DNA from: Todiramphus chloris collaris
Taxonomy: Eukaryota > Chordata > Aves > Coraciiformes > Alcedinidae
Length of the DNA stretch: 64,000 nt
NCBI GenBank assembly: GCA_025345505.1
Contig: JANVCC010000030.1
Coordinates: 1,632,112-1,696,111, forward strand
Direction of reading: 5' to 3'
Below, in pieces: positions 25,394-39,087 of the stretch. Position 1 is the stretch's first letter. Each line of letters opens with the position of its first letter. The notes beneath the pieces are model-generated. The model saw only the letters and a program-made list of their open reading frames with translations. It did not search any database and had not been told where the DNA came from. The position numbers and the translations under genes are program-made.

Positions 25394-25864
25394 TGTGGTG
25401 GGTTGACCTTGGCACGGCACCAGGTGCCCACCAAGCCCTTCTATCACTCCCCCCCGACCCCCTTCAGCACGGCACGCAGGGAGAGAATGAGACACCAAGC
25501 AAAGGGCCGTGGGTTATGATAGATAAGATGTTATTCTCTACTTCCTATCCGCAGGCGATGTTGGGCCAAGTCCAGGAAGCAGGGCTCCGGGAACACGTAG
25601 CAGCCGCTTGGAGGACAAAGCAGAATGCCCCCCCATCCTCCTCCTGCCCTCTCCCTTTATAGCTGAGCTGATGTCATATGGTATGGAATATCCCACTGGT
25701 CAGCTCAGGTCGGCTGTATCCTCTCCCCCATCTTGCCCCCCCATCCTCTGGTGCCGTGTGAGCACTGGCAGTGATAACACGGGTGTGTTATCAACACCCT
25801 CCAGCTCCCAGTGCTGTAGCATGAGGGCTGGGTGGGGAAAAGCAGCTCAGACAGACCCACTACA
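25394..25864 (-). mobile_element. Solo LTR, avian ERVL-type, minus strand
   Basis: Read on the minus strand, the 471-bp element begins TGTAGTGGGT and ends ACCCACCACA, an imperfect terminal inverted repeat with TG...CA ends. The U3 contains CTGACCAG (25696-25703 in the window) and ATATTCCAT (25683-25691), the same block as in the LTR at 12595-13375. A clean TATA box follows (TATAAAGG, 25654-25661). It is flanked by perfect 5-bp duplications, so both ends are exact. No internal retroviral sequence remains, so it arose by recombination between two LTRs or never had an assembled partner here. Terminal GTTGACCTTGG on the plus strand is a motif I associate with LTRs in many bird genomes. It is probably younger than the 781-bp LTR. 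Confidence 0.9.
25654..25661 (-). promoter_or_regulatory. TATA box of the minus-strand LTR
   Basis: TATAAAGG on the minus strand, about 200 bases from the LTR 5' end, followed by a GA-rich stretch. The position fits an LTR core promoter. Whether it is active cannot be told from sequence. Confidence 0.7.
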
Positions 25865-25869
25865 GAGCT
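25865..25869 (+). repeat. Right target-site duplication (GAGCT) of the minus-strand LTR
   Basis: Exact copy of 25389-25393, directly adjoining the TG end of the minus-strand LTR. Confidence 0.88.
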
Positions 25870-27660
25870 TTAAGAGAAAATAAAAGCATTTTTTTACTAC
25901 CTCTGTATTTGCTACCATTAAAAAAGTACAGTTCTGTGATTTCCTTGCTATGCTGGCTGCATACATCTTCACTCTGCACGTTGGCACAGATTACCTTTTT
26001 TTTTAACTTTTTTTCTTCCCTCTGATTGAGTGAGCTCGGCAGTCACTACGTTTCTAGGTATATCAAGACCACTGGTATGCGAACGCTATATTGGTAAGAG
26101 CTTTTAGTGTGTAATCACATTGAGGTGGCCTGGGCACTCGTAGCCATAGCAGTGCTGATTGCAGTGCAAGCCAGCAGTCTAAATATTTGCTTTGCTTTTC
26201 AGAAGGGTTTTGCAGTGCAGACTGAGGTTTTTTCCCCCTGTAGCTCTACTGCTCTCAGCTACTTAGCTGAAGACTGAGACAGGTACATCTAGCCAGGCTT
26301 CAGGCTTCAGTCTCAGCAGAGACTGCAATGTAAGCAAGACAGAGATTCAACTTTCAAAATGATGTTCATGAATTTGCATTTTTGTCATTTGACCACCTTT
26401 CAGATTAAGTGCAAAACAAGTTACTTCTTTAATTCACTAAAGTTCAAATGCAGTAACCCCTAATCATCATGTATTACTTAGAAGACAGTACTGTTGAAAA
26501 ATTCACTCATTTAGTAATACTTCTTCTAAAAGGTCTTTTTGGTAGACCTTGAACAACAATAACAAAAAATATGACTTTCTTAACTGCTGCTCGAGTACAT
26601 GGCTTTTTGTTTATCGAATGCAATCTCTTTGAACTCCTACATTGTTCTGCATAGACAGGAAAAGTGTCTGTGTGAGTGTTCAGCCTCAGAGTGCTCAATG
26701 ACAAAGTGTTTGCCATCAAGAAAACACGGAACTGAGTAGAGACAGTAAAAATTGCAAAGTAGATTCACCTGCCAAATAGAGAAGGTTTGACGAGAGGAGA
26801 GAATGGTAAAAAAACCCAGATCTTCATTCTTTTTGTTGTCTTCTGGGTATGTCTGAAGTAATCAGAAGGAAATGAAATTTCAAGTTGACAGTTTCCCTAT
26901 AAAATACCTTAAAATGCCTTGTGCATCTGTGCTGAATGTGATTAACATTTTCTTTCTTTCCTTCCTTTGTTTTTGTTTTTGTTTAGAAAAAAAAAAAAGA
27001 GAGAGAGAAACTATATCTATTAATAGATCTCTGTAACAACAATTGCTTACCGGTTTATGCTTATGGCTTATCACAAAACCATTCCAGAGGACTTGTGGTA
27101 AAAACTGTGATGTTTGTATAATTGCCACTAGAGGCAAAGCTTTGCTTCAGGGTCTGCTACACTATCAAACTTGCAAGAGAGAAAAATAATGATGTCATTC
27201 CAATGACTTGTTCTAAACGAGTCTGGGTGATCTTGTCTGACCCAACAAGACACTCACTTTGGAAAGCAGAACAGCTTTGAATCAGAGTTCCTTGTGATTA
27301 ATACAGGGCTGTCACTGGTCTATACTGCAATGGACTTTTGATCTTAGTCATGTATTTTCAGTGGGATGTGATAATTAAATTAAAATTAAATATTTTAATA
27401 CTTCTTGTTGTGTGTTAACTGCAGTTCTATTTGTGCAAGCATTCCAATGTAATAATATAGAAAATTACCACGATGACAAAACAGTAGCCATCCCGTATTA
27501 TTACCTTGTGCCATGGGATTTCAAGCAAACTAGAACTCTGCAGTTTAGGAGGGCTGCCAGTCCCCCCGAAATTAACATTTTAATTGGATTGATCATAAAC
27601 ACTTTGGTCTGGCTGTAATACTAGACTGAGAAGACTAAATCTATTTAACCAGTTTGGGGA

Positions 27661-27707
27661 AGGGGTGACCTTTCAGCCAGTTTTGTTATAACTGAAAGGT
27701 TACTCTT
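27661..27707 (+). repeat. Inverted repeat / hairpin
   Basis: GTGACCTTTCAG (27665-27676) and CTGAAAGGTTAC (27692-27703) are complementary but for one G-T position. As plus-strand RNA the stem extends outward to 16 pairs, with three G-U wobbles, around a 15-base loop. The size is short for a microRNA precursor. No function is claimed. Confidence 0.7.
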
Positions 27708-30700
27708 CTTTTTCTGACTGGAGGTTGATGAACAGAAATGTGATGTGAAATGGTAATATTAGAAATAATACTTTTGTTTAAATATGTAAATGCAGTTTCT
27801 AAATACACATTTATCTATTATTCTCACTGTTATCATTAAGTCATATTAATCTGAAATTATTATAATTTATTACAAATTTATCAATTTGGATTTATTTTGT
27901 TATTTTAGTGGGGAAAATAAAAATGGTCAATGCACACACACAAAATCAACTGACTTTTAAAGGAATAAAGTGCCATGTCTGAAAATAGCAAGTATATTCT
28001 GACCTCAAAATATCCAGACCAAGTTCTTTTTCCTCTGAATTCTTCTGTCTTAAAGTTGCCAGCAGCCTAAACATTATATAAGACTTTTTTGTCCTGTTGG
28101 CATGCCCATCTCCTTTTACAATGCTCTTTGCCGCCTGTAGTCTTCATCATCTCAAGCATAATGGAAAGCCCAAGCTGTTTCCTTCAGTCTAGTTAACCCC
28201 ATTACAGGTATGTTTGGTGTCATACTTGCAACCTTTTCTTCTCTTGTTATTTAAGTGAATAACTTGATTTCAGCATTTTCATCATATTGTCTCTCTCCCA
28301 TAACATAGTACTAGTCATTGTAACAGCTTGCTTTTAAGTATTTTCCCTTTTGTGGTTGACCCATTGCAGGAAAATTTCTGTACTTTTTACCTACCATTTT
28401 AATAATTTTAAACTCACAGGTTTTTGCTTGGAAGGAAAGACATTCATAGTTAAAATTCAGAATGCAATTCTGACATCTCTTTTCAGCATCCTTCTAAGTA
28501 CAGACCTAGTAGAAGCTTAAACAATGGAAACTAGGGGGAAAAATTAATGCTTTGATACCTTACCCAGGAGCTTTCTTAGGTATGTTGATTTAGCAGTTAT
28601 GCTTGCAAATAGAAGATGCAGTAATCTGACAGTTCCAGAGTAGTTTTCTCTTTGCTCCCATAAATAGGAATTCTGTATTTTGTGCCTTTTTTTTAAATTT
28701 TAAAATATTTTTGACAGAAAGTACAGCTCTTCAGAGATTTCTAGTATTCAGAGAGGTGTTTAAGAGGAATAAAGCATGTACAGAAATATCTAGACTTCAC
28801 ATCCAAGTACTATACTCCCCTTCTTTTTAAATTTTCTTTCTTGCTTCTAAAATACAATGCAAATCAGCAATACATTGAAGCTTACATCATAAGTTGGACT
28901 GCATGCACACAATAATTGTGATCGATCGTGTTGCAGCAAGCTTTCTTCTTGGACTGGAGTTCAGATATACAAAGAGTAAATACAACCCTCTTTACTCAGC
29001 AAAACATAGTTTTGAGACCTGGGAAAGAATGGAGTTATCAGGCATGCAGATTCCATTACTCCCCAAATATTTCTTCCGCTCCTGTATGTCCTAGCAAGAA
29101 GTTTCAGAACCATGTGGTGACTTTATGGGTGAGCATGAGGGAAACTCTTCTTTGGGGTACAAATCCATCAAAATGGATTGGCATCAAGGTTTCAAGAAAT
29201 AATTAAATATTACATCTCAGATGAAAAAAAAAAATTGTATTTTCTTTTTGACTAGAGTAGAGGAAGGAAAAGCAGACCTGAGGATGCTTTATTATATGTA
29301 TTATGTCTAAGCAATGAGACCTTGTATTCACTGAATCTTTTGGGTGCCATCATGATGAAAATAAAACATGTAGTCTCACCCGTAATAACCAACAAAGAGA
29401 TGGTACTTTAAGCTTTTTAGTTTGCTTCTGAAGAAGGCCCAATAATTGAATAGGCTTTGTTACGCAGAAAGCATCTACCTATACCTCTTTTGACTGATTT
29501 ATTTTTCGATTCCCTTTTTTTTCTCTCTGTAGCTTTCTAATTTTTTCCCTTCCATTTCCTTCACTTTGGTGCTTGGAGTTGTAGTGTGTTCTTCCAAGAG
29601 GAGTGGCTCTTATAACCATGAATATCACCTTTTGAAAAAGTTCAGATAAGCCATCAAATGTAAAAACTTTGACAGCAGTGGAAAAAGCAAGCTATTAGAA
29701 ATAGCCTGTATTTTGTCTAAAAAATGACATGAACGCATCAGTTATTCTGTGCTCCTAAAATAAAACCAATTCCTATTAATATATTAGAAAATTCTTAGGC
29801 TAAACAGCTTCCCATTGCTTTTCAATGCATGTGTCACTCTGTGATCCAATTATTACTGAAAGTTTCAGAGGCAAAATTAATTAGCAGTCTGAGACAGTAC
29901 TCCTGACTCCTGGAGTTACAATAATGACTTGATTTTTGTAGAACTGAGCTTATTACACACAATAGACAAGTCTGGACAAAACAACTTACTTAATGCAGCT
30001 CCTGAAAACGTATTACTATTATCATCATCCTCTTTACAACCGCAGACATGCCAGATTTTAAGCACAGGCTGAAGAATTAAGGTTATACTTGACTGTCTGG
30101 AAAAAAAGTCTTACATTTTTCAACTATCTCCAACAATTTTCATATTACCAAAAAGAATGATGGATATTTCTCAGGTTAAAGAAAAATTAGTAATGAGGGG
30201 AAGACCACACTTGAAGCACAGGTAGTGTTAGAATTTAATTTTCAAATTTGGCAGCTTAGCTCTGCAGAGGAATGTTTAGCTTTTCCTATGTTAAGGGAAA
30301 TCCCAATAGGATTTTTCTCTTTACTTACACAATAGCCTCATGCATGTGTTTAGTAGTGCTCTCTCTAGCTAAACAATGGAGATCTGTCTCCTTTTCAGTA
30401 TGCACCAATATCCGAGACCAAAATAACTATTTCTCAGCACTGTCCAGTAATTCTGTTTTCCAGGGCCACATAATGCAACTTCCCCTGCAGCAAAGCAAAG
30501 AGGTCTCCTTCTGCAAACCTCAGCCCTCTTCTGAGTCTTTTCTCACCTCTTCAAAATATCATGTGTTTCCCATGACGTGAGGGCTTTTGGAAGGCTCATG
30601 ACATGTGAACCCTCAATAGGTACTTGTCTTAACCTGCATATTGCAGCACCCTGAAAGTATTGGAGACAGACTCCTCTTTATCTGAGCTGTACTACAGAGA

Positions 30701-33700
30701 AAATGTCTGAGCAGAAGCAATAAGGTAGTATGAACTCAAGAGCAGAAGACCAACAAATCTCAAACAAGAAGTATTCATCACCCACCCCCCCTCAATGAGG
30801 ATATCCCATATGGCTATCTTTCTAGGCAGCTACCTAATTAAATACATAGAGAATAATTTATACAAGAAGTTTTACCATCCTGGTTTTGTGATTTTGATCT
30901 TGTTTTTCTAGGTATTCAGTCATATTTGAGAGTTTTGCTCTTTTTCCAAACTGTAAATAATTATTTGCAAAATACTGAAGTTGGATAAATTGTGGGTAAA
31001 TATTTTCAAGAGAAGAGAAAAGAAAAGCAAAAGTGTTAGAGCATGAGGAAGTTTTTGCCACAAAGTAAGAACTAGTTCTCACACATCTATTTGCAACTTC
31101 TAGTAGCAAGTATAATTTGAAAAACAAGGAATTTTTTAGAAAATGTTGGCTTATATTACTGTGATTAGTCATCTTAATATCAAATATAGGCTGTTTTGAA
31201 CATCATGTGCCAGGTCTGCAGATCCCATAGTAATGACTGTTGTGAAATTGATGCACATTTGCTGCTGCTCTAACTCAATTTTCTGCATAAGGCTTGATGC
31301 TTAAAAAGGCCTCTTTCCAAAGAATATTAAGTTGGGTGTCTCTGAGGAGTCTGTGTTCTGCTTTTGGCCATGCTGAGCCCTGATGCTCTGATGCAAAGCA
31401 GAAACTGGACATTTATTTCAAAGAATTGCTCTTTAGTCTTTTAGCATAAGGTGTGTGCTGCATAAAACTATTGCAAAATGTTTGTAGCCCCACAAAACAT
31501 CCAGGCACATTCAGTACTTACAAATAAATGAAAAAAAAATGTAAAAAATAAAAATAATAAGCACTTTAAAGTTGGCTAAATCTTTAGAGTCAAGATACAG
31601 CATGTTGTTAAGTGCTTATGTGGCATGAAGTCTTATTTTTTAACGCTCTATGCAATAACCCCAAAGAAAAATATGTTATTTTTTCAGTTGCTTGGAGAGA
31701 AATAACAGCACACAATGGAAGTATGATGATAGCTATCTATTATTCCTTCTTTCATTGTATTAATTCCTCAAAAGCAGTTATCAGTGTGTCTGTCGCCTGA
31801 TACGATTAGCAGCCTGAATTTAGAATAGTGAATAGATCTAAGAAGAAAATGTGTTTCTGAGATGTGGTTTACAAATTGAATCTATATAAGTACATCCTAA
31901 GAAAACCCAATCTGTTATGTCTGAGTTAATGCAAACTGTTATGTACTTTGTGTTCATCATAAACTCAGAGTTCACTTATCTGGGGCGTAGTATTTTCACA
32001 TCACTTCAGTGGTGCATAGGCATGCGTTGGTTAAAGCAGGACAACATATGTTTGTGTTGTGTAGGAGGGGGATTAAAATTTTCTCCATGATAATCCTTTG
32101 AACTTTTACTGCCCTAGTAATTTTCTCAGCACTAAATATAGTGACGCTCACATGTGATCCAATCACTTAAAGATAGGCATCTAGTACTGCCTTTTATGCT
32201 GCACCGTATCCCATAGGATATTCTGATGGTCCAGAAGGGAAGGAGTCTTGCAGACCTTGCATCACAACAGTTGGCTATGTGCTCTCACATCCTGGAGGGT
32301 GAGACAATATAATTCATCTTGAACACTGCAGATCCAAATATTTTATTATAAATTACTCATTAATACATGGACTGTTATTAGAAGTCGCCTTTAGTGCCTA
32401 CAAGCTTTAGCAGTGATTTCTAGTTTCTTAACACCAGTGTGCTGCTCTTGTGCATGTGAGTTTTGCCAGTCCTCCTGCAAAGGACACATTTTGGAAGCAG
32501 GTGTTTTACTTGTTAACATGATTGTGGAGACTCCAGAGTCTTCCTCTCGCAGAAGAGCAGCTCCTGGGGAAAGATAAAAGAAACCTTATTATCTTTTTCT
32601 GCTGATACCTTAACAAGCTTGTCAGAAACTCTTGGCACAGTAAAATCTACTTCTACATATCCTGACACCTTTTAGGGATTCTTCTTTTCAGTATCTTGTC
32701 CTGTACATGTGAACCTAATTTTACAGTTCAACTTCCTTAAGCTATATTTTTTTGATTATGATAAAATATAGAGAAGGGACTTCCTCAAGCTTGCAGTCAG
32801 GAGATAGGCTATCTTTTGCGTTTCATTTCTGTGGCACCGCTATAATTCTCTAAGAGTCTTTGGGTCTTCTCCTGTTAGAACACTGCTATTTTAATAGGTG
32901 GCTTGAACTAAAAGGCTTTGCAGTGCCCAAGCATTGTGGCCCGCGTACTACTTTGCATTTTTACAGTAGTGACCAGTTTTCAATTTTCACATCATCCTGT
33001 GACATTTTTCACTTATTTTCTCACTGGACTTACTACTTTGGTGGCAATATTGCCAATAATTACAATTTTTAAAAAAATTGACCTGTTTATCTTTGCCCTC
33101 TGGTTTCTAGTTCTTGCAAAATAGTTTATATTTTCTGGTTTGCTTTTCTGTTGAGGAGTGGGAAGACGGATTATGAAGCGTGTGAGAACATACTCTGGCA
33201 TTTGCTGCCATATTACTGGGCTGTGCTCTGTTAGTGTAATGTGTTTTGGATGGAAGTCTTTGCAAATTTGTTACTTAATCTTACAGCAGATATTATATGT
33301 ACTTGGTGTTTGTAAGGCATCCCTATAGACAAGTATTGTTATGCTAAATCTGCAGTGGGAAAAGACTGTTATACTGTCTTTGTCCTAGAGACAGTGATTT
33401 ATATAAACAACAACTTCCACTGATATGTCTCCAGTGATGCTAGACCTTATTGTTTGCTTTTCCACACCTCATGAATTTCCCTGTCTTGTCTTTTATGCTT
33501 GAGAGGAATTTATGTTAACTATATGTTTAGTCCTCATTTATTCTCATCTTTGACTGGAAAGTTTGTTCTTTTTTTCAGGGACAACTTGACTACTGAACTT
33601 GAAATAAAAAAAAATAGATTACTAGAATGATCAGACGTAACTAATGTAAAACTTTCTTTACAAATCTGATAAGTTTGACATGACAAAAATTATAAACTTT

Positions 33701-36303
33701 CTTGATGATAACTTGAACCTATTAGGTAGTGGATATGTAATAATATTTTGGAGTGGTGTTAGACTTACAGCAAATTATCATAGCTGTGGAAAGCAGATAG
33801 CATTAACACTTGTTTACATTTTGTAAATATTCCACATAGTTATATCTAACACCTTTCAGCACATATCAAAAGTAATATTCATCATTCTTCCATAAAAGAC
33901 CTAAAAGGACTTAATCATCTGAAATTTCTCTTTGTTTTAACTTCTTGAACCTATTTGAGGCAGGAAGAGACTGTCTGTTGCTGCATAGAGACATTGAATG
34001 TCGCCATTAAATAGATGCTGCACTTTTCTGTTCACTCTCCTTTTACATTTTATCATTTTCTCACTCCCTCCTGACTCTTAATAAATAAAATAAGCTCAGA
34101 CCAGACAAAGCTGATAAGTTGCAGCCAGGCAGGGAGGGATAGAAGCTGTCTTTGGAGTCATGAACTGTGCTTTCCACTGATGTGACAGCACTGCAGACAG
34201 TCAGACATAAGAAAAGATCAAATACTGAGCTTTTGAGGCCTCTTGCTTCACAAATACACAAAACAAAAGTGCTGATATGTTACCTGGAGTAAAAGCCAAG
34301 TCAACAATAGAAAGATAAACTAAGTAATAAGGAGAGGAGAGACTGATGGACACAGCAGTAGCTCATCTTACATGTATACATAATGCTGGTTGAAAAAGTG
34401 CATGGGAACTTGTGAATTGCAGGCATACATAGGTTGTGTGCCCAGTAAAGTGGAATGGTTTACATTATGTGGGACATGTCATCCTGTTGCCAGATATTTA
34501 ACATTATTCTTACAGAAGAGAGACAGCTCAAGGGATCCTTATTTAAACATTAGCAATCAAAATCTTTTTTCATCATGGCAAACTCTGTTGCATAATTTTT
34601 GCCTGCCACATCTGGAACTCACACAAAAAAATTTGCAAAGAGGCAGCTCGATGTTGGTTGACAAAATTTAGTGCTTCAGTAACAATTTGTGCTGTACCAT
34701 AACTGTGTGAGTAAAAATAGGTCTGTCTGGATCATCATTTCCTGATTATAATTGTTGTCTATGTCTGTATATTTTACAGTGACTTATGATTATTTCTTGT
34801 CCTGGGATTGAGAAAGAATATCTTTTCTACAGAAAATTACCCATTCTGACTCAAAAAGAAAAATGTTGGAAATGCAAATATTTTCCATGAGATGAAAGTC
34901 ACCCAGAGCTCCCCATAGCTCTTCTGAAAGTAATGCTTTCGGCACAAACTGGCTGATCTGCCTAATGGGTATAAATTGTTCCTGTCTGAAATGAATTTTA
35001 TTTTAAATTCCTTCAAAATTTTATGGTTGCTAGTCTGTAGGTTTATCTGCTTCTGTAAAATGCACATAAATATCTAACCCAGGGCAATGTGCCTTCATAA
35101 GAACTGATCATTATTTTAGTCTTATTCTGTCCCGCTTTTGATGACCAAAGAGGTGGTACACTGTGGTGACCTCTCTGTGTTTGGTCTGAGTGCATTTGGG
35201 TTCTGATAACTTAATAAACATGGCAAAGGGAAGAGAGGATAAAGAACAGCTGTGAGAACCTTAGGTAGTCAGCAGCCTTGATAGTAGCAATGAAGTTTCA
35301 ATGGGAATTTACAAATGAGGAGATTGAGCAGAATTTGTAATAATGATTCATGATGAAGAACAAGTGATTTAACTTCCATCTACAGATTTCAAACTTATTT
35401 CCAGAGTGCTTGAAGCTCCATAATGTTAATGCTGACCTTTAGTATGGGGTCACATTAGGGGAAAAAAGGTGTGTCTTGTTATATTGTGAGGGCACAAAAT
35501 TTGAAAGAATTTGAGAGCATGATGGGAAGCTTTAGGAACTAATGGGAAGGGACTACTTAGTCTCCTCTATGTGGTGTATAAAATTGGATTCCAAAATTAA
35601 ACCACTACAAAATTTTACCATGTTGTTTTGCCATTTTGTTAAAATTTGGAATAGAATTAACTGGAATTACAATGGGCCTGTATAGGTAAAAAAGTATTGT
35701 AATTTTATGTATCTTGCAGCTTTAAAGTTTTTAAGTTCTGGAGAGGAGATATGTAATTTACACAAAAAATCCAACTCAAGTTCCAAAAATATTATTGGAG
35801 GCCAATCTGCCTCTGAAATAGTAACATCTAGACTCTCATACATGATGGTTTTTTAAATAGAGAGCTTCTAGTTACTAGAAAAGCACAAGCTATTAGTGGA
35901 CTTCATGATGGTTGTTGATACAGAGCATTATAAAGAGTATAATGCTGTATATTTTACTGAGTAATGTTTAGCGAATATACCATTAAGATAAATATAGAGC
36001 AGTCTTTTCCCAGGATATAGCCTTCTGGCTTCTGACCATTCTGCTTCAGAGACTACCTGAGCTAGTGACAGCAATATAACTTGATGCCAACTATGTCTGT
36101 CCTCCATTAATTTGGATACATTCTTTTTTGTTCTTTTCATGACTTTCACTTTCTACTCATTAGTACCTTATTGGCACTTTAATATTTAAAAGTCATTCAG
36201 TTTCTTTTCAATTTTTAATTTCAGGCCTCATGTTACACTGCTCTCCTTCCCCAGCATTTCTGTCCTTTGTTTGATACCTTACTCGTTTTGTTTTCTGAAG
36301 GGC

Positions 36304-36327
36304 ATATATATATATATATATATATAA
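36304..36327. repeat. (TA)12 dinucleotide repeat
   Basis: An uninterrupted AT dinucleotide run of 24 bases. Confidence 0.9.
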
Positions 36328-39087
36328 ATGAAATGGTCATTTTCAGCTTTGAAGAAATTGGCTTTGGGTCAGTGACTAGACCGCCTCTCCTCTGTTCTGT
36401 CATTTCTCCCATCATGTCCTTCCCATACCGTGTCTGACATATTACCCCTTCTTGTCTGCTTTTTGTACCTCATTCTTCACAGTTGTTTTTCCTTGCTCTC
36501 ATTATTTCCCATTTTTTGCTTTGATCTTTCATTTTCTGCTTTTCATCCTGTTCATTTTGACAACTTTACTCTTGCCTTGCCATAATTCCACATGTAGTCC
36601 ACTTCATGTTTGATAAAGAAGAATTAAGCCTGTTAAATCTCATTTGCCAATACACTGGCTCTAATTTACTACAGATGCAGTGACTGATGTGGTCCCCCCC
36701 AGCATTTTCCTCTTTTATCTATCTTTTTGGCCATGCTTCCCATCCTGCATGTTAGGCAGGTATTTGCACAAAAGCCTAGTGAATAAGGTGGACACTTGTC
36801 ATCCAGCTCCTCTTCATACCTTGGTGATGAAGACCTAAATTTACTGAATTACCAGCTGTGCACAAGTCTGGAAAACTGTGGTTTAAGAAGTAGCCTTTTC
36901 CTACCACTGGACATTCCAGTTTTACCTGAGATTCATTCAATTTCTATCTCTCAGGTGCCATCTATGATAAAGCTGTATGGAAACAAAAAAAAAAAACAAA
37001 CCAGACAAACACAGGGAGCTCTCTGAGATTCAGCAGAAGGGTTTAGAAATGGAGAAATGAGCAACTTTTCCAAGGAGCTTTTCTTGTCAGGTATTCAGCT
37101 GAAAATTTGATCAAGTCAAATAGGACTATTTTGGATCTGCAGCTTGCAATGACACTATGGAACCGGTGACTGTTCCCCAGTGGCAAAAGCAGAGGTAAAG
37201 TTTCTGATGGTTTGCACATATTTCTTAATCTAACCTGAAGTACATCCAGTGATCTCTAGAATACTTTATCATTCTTTCTTCAGGGACAGAAAGTATTACA
37301 GGATGAAGACCAAGCTCCCACTGTGCAATAGAATAGCTTTGATTTACTGGTAATGAGAGTAGAATTAAGTCCATTCTACCTAGTGGGTGTGAAATTAGCT
37401 CATTTGGTGTGACACATTGCATTTTCTAAAGAGCATAAGAAAAAAATCTACTTGAAATGGACTAGAGAGATGTTGAATAGAAGGTTTCTTGAAACAAATA
37501 ATCTTGATTTCTACTTGAAAAATGCCCAGCATATGACAATACCCACTGAAGTACCACATATATTGAAGCTAGACTTAATTGATTATAAATTGGTGTTGAT
37601 AAGGGTTAGAAGACTGAAGATGGATGAAGAATTTTCATTTTAATCAACAGACATTTTCCTTCTGCTTTTACCTTTAATAAAATGAAGGTTTAGCTCTTTT
37701 AATACTTTCCAGCATCTCTCCTTTCACTTTCAAATTTATATACTTCATGCTTTATGTGGAATTGGATAAAATAATTTCAGTAGTTGTATGTTGGATACTT
37801 AATTCACACAGCAAACAAATAACAGTGAGATAGAACTCCCCTCAAACAAATAAGTAGATTGCAAGGAATCTCTGCGTTTATAAAAAGATTAAGCCATACT
37901 GAGATAATAATTTAAGGATGTTTCCACTCCATTTTTTTCCCTAAAAGATTATGTTTTTCTATATCAGTACTCTGTTGCAGTGGTAAAGATCATGCTAAGA
38001 ACATACAGCATATTATCTTTGTACCAAATTTGTTCGTTAACTCAGGAATAAGTGGTGTCAAACAGGAGAAAAAACCTTGCAGAAGTCTTGACCAGAGTAT
38101 AAATTAGCTCATATATAAATGCAGTGTTATGGAAGCTCTGGGAAAGAGCTGCTGATGCTCTCTGGGTTGCCTAACCACAAGGAGATATTTCTATCAGAAG
38201 GGGAACAGATAAGGCACTTGTATTTGCAGAACTCTTGCAGAGCCAAACATCACTTCCCCCAAATAGCATGAAGCCTTCTTCCTCTCTGTTATCTGCTCTC
38301 CAAATGATAAAATAGTGCATCTGGCTTTCAAAATCATTATGTGTATGCCTAAATGTGTGTTATTTTAATTTAACTTCAAAGTTCTGAATCTTTCAGTTGT
38401 GGTGAGGTCATTTTCAAGCTTTCCTTCTCCTTTGCGGAGTATAGCGATCCTTTTTTTCCTAACGAAATTTTAAATTCTCTGCTGTCAATCTAGTTGGCAG
38501 ATGAACCCTTAAAAAACCCAGAATTATTAGCAGGCTTTGTAGAACTTCTCACACCAAAGAATCAATGCCCATTTTTAGATTTGGATGAGGATGAATTTAC
38601 ATGTGAATGTGCAAGGTAACTTTGTAATTTTTCTCACATACACTGTGGAGAAAAAAAAAAGTCCTTAAAGGAAATTAGGTGTTTTCTAGAAAGATTTTTT
38701 TTTTTCCTGCCCCTCTTTCTTCTCTTATCAGATACTGCCATGTTCAATTATCGGAAATAAGAGTCACATCAAGGGGAGATTTGTGGGTGGCACTCCTGTT
38801 CTTACTTGTGGTTTTGGGTGAGGAAGACACATGCTATGGATCTACATCTGGCTGTGTTTTCAGTGCTGGTGGATGTAGGGCTATCCATAGATGGTCATCT
38901 GCAGTAGGAGATCACTAACAGCTCCCCTGAAAATGTAATGCGTTGGGATCCAAAGGAGTTGCAGAATAGGAGGGAACAGGAGAATCCCTCTCTTTTCTGA
39001 ACAATTCCCTATTTTTTCATGTCTGACACATGCTCTGCTGTCCACTCAAATGCTGTAGTATTTTAAAACATGACATTATTTTAACAG

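Larger units (their letters stand above)
25870..39087. other. Gene-free AT-rich sequence
   Basis: No gene or transposon is recognised over about 13 kb. Visible items are a pyrimidine run followed by A and GA runs (26949-27010), a 16-pair hairpin at 27661-27707, a TA repeat at 36304-36327, and a 122-base open stretch between good splice-like signals at 38494-38615 (see findings). A weak interrupted inverted repeat lies at 35143-35186 (GACCAAA paired with TTTGGTC). Confidence 0.55.

Noticed and set aside
25393..25883. Two plus-strand frames of about 90 codons
   Set aside because: They are antisense to the minus-strand LTR, are Pro/Ser-rich low-complexity translations, and show no family resemblance.
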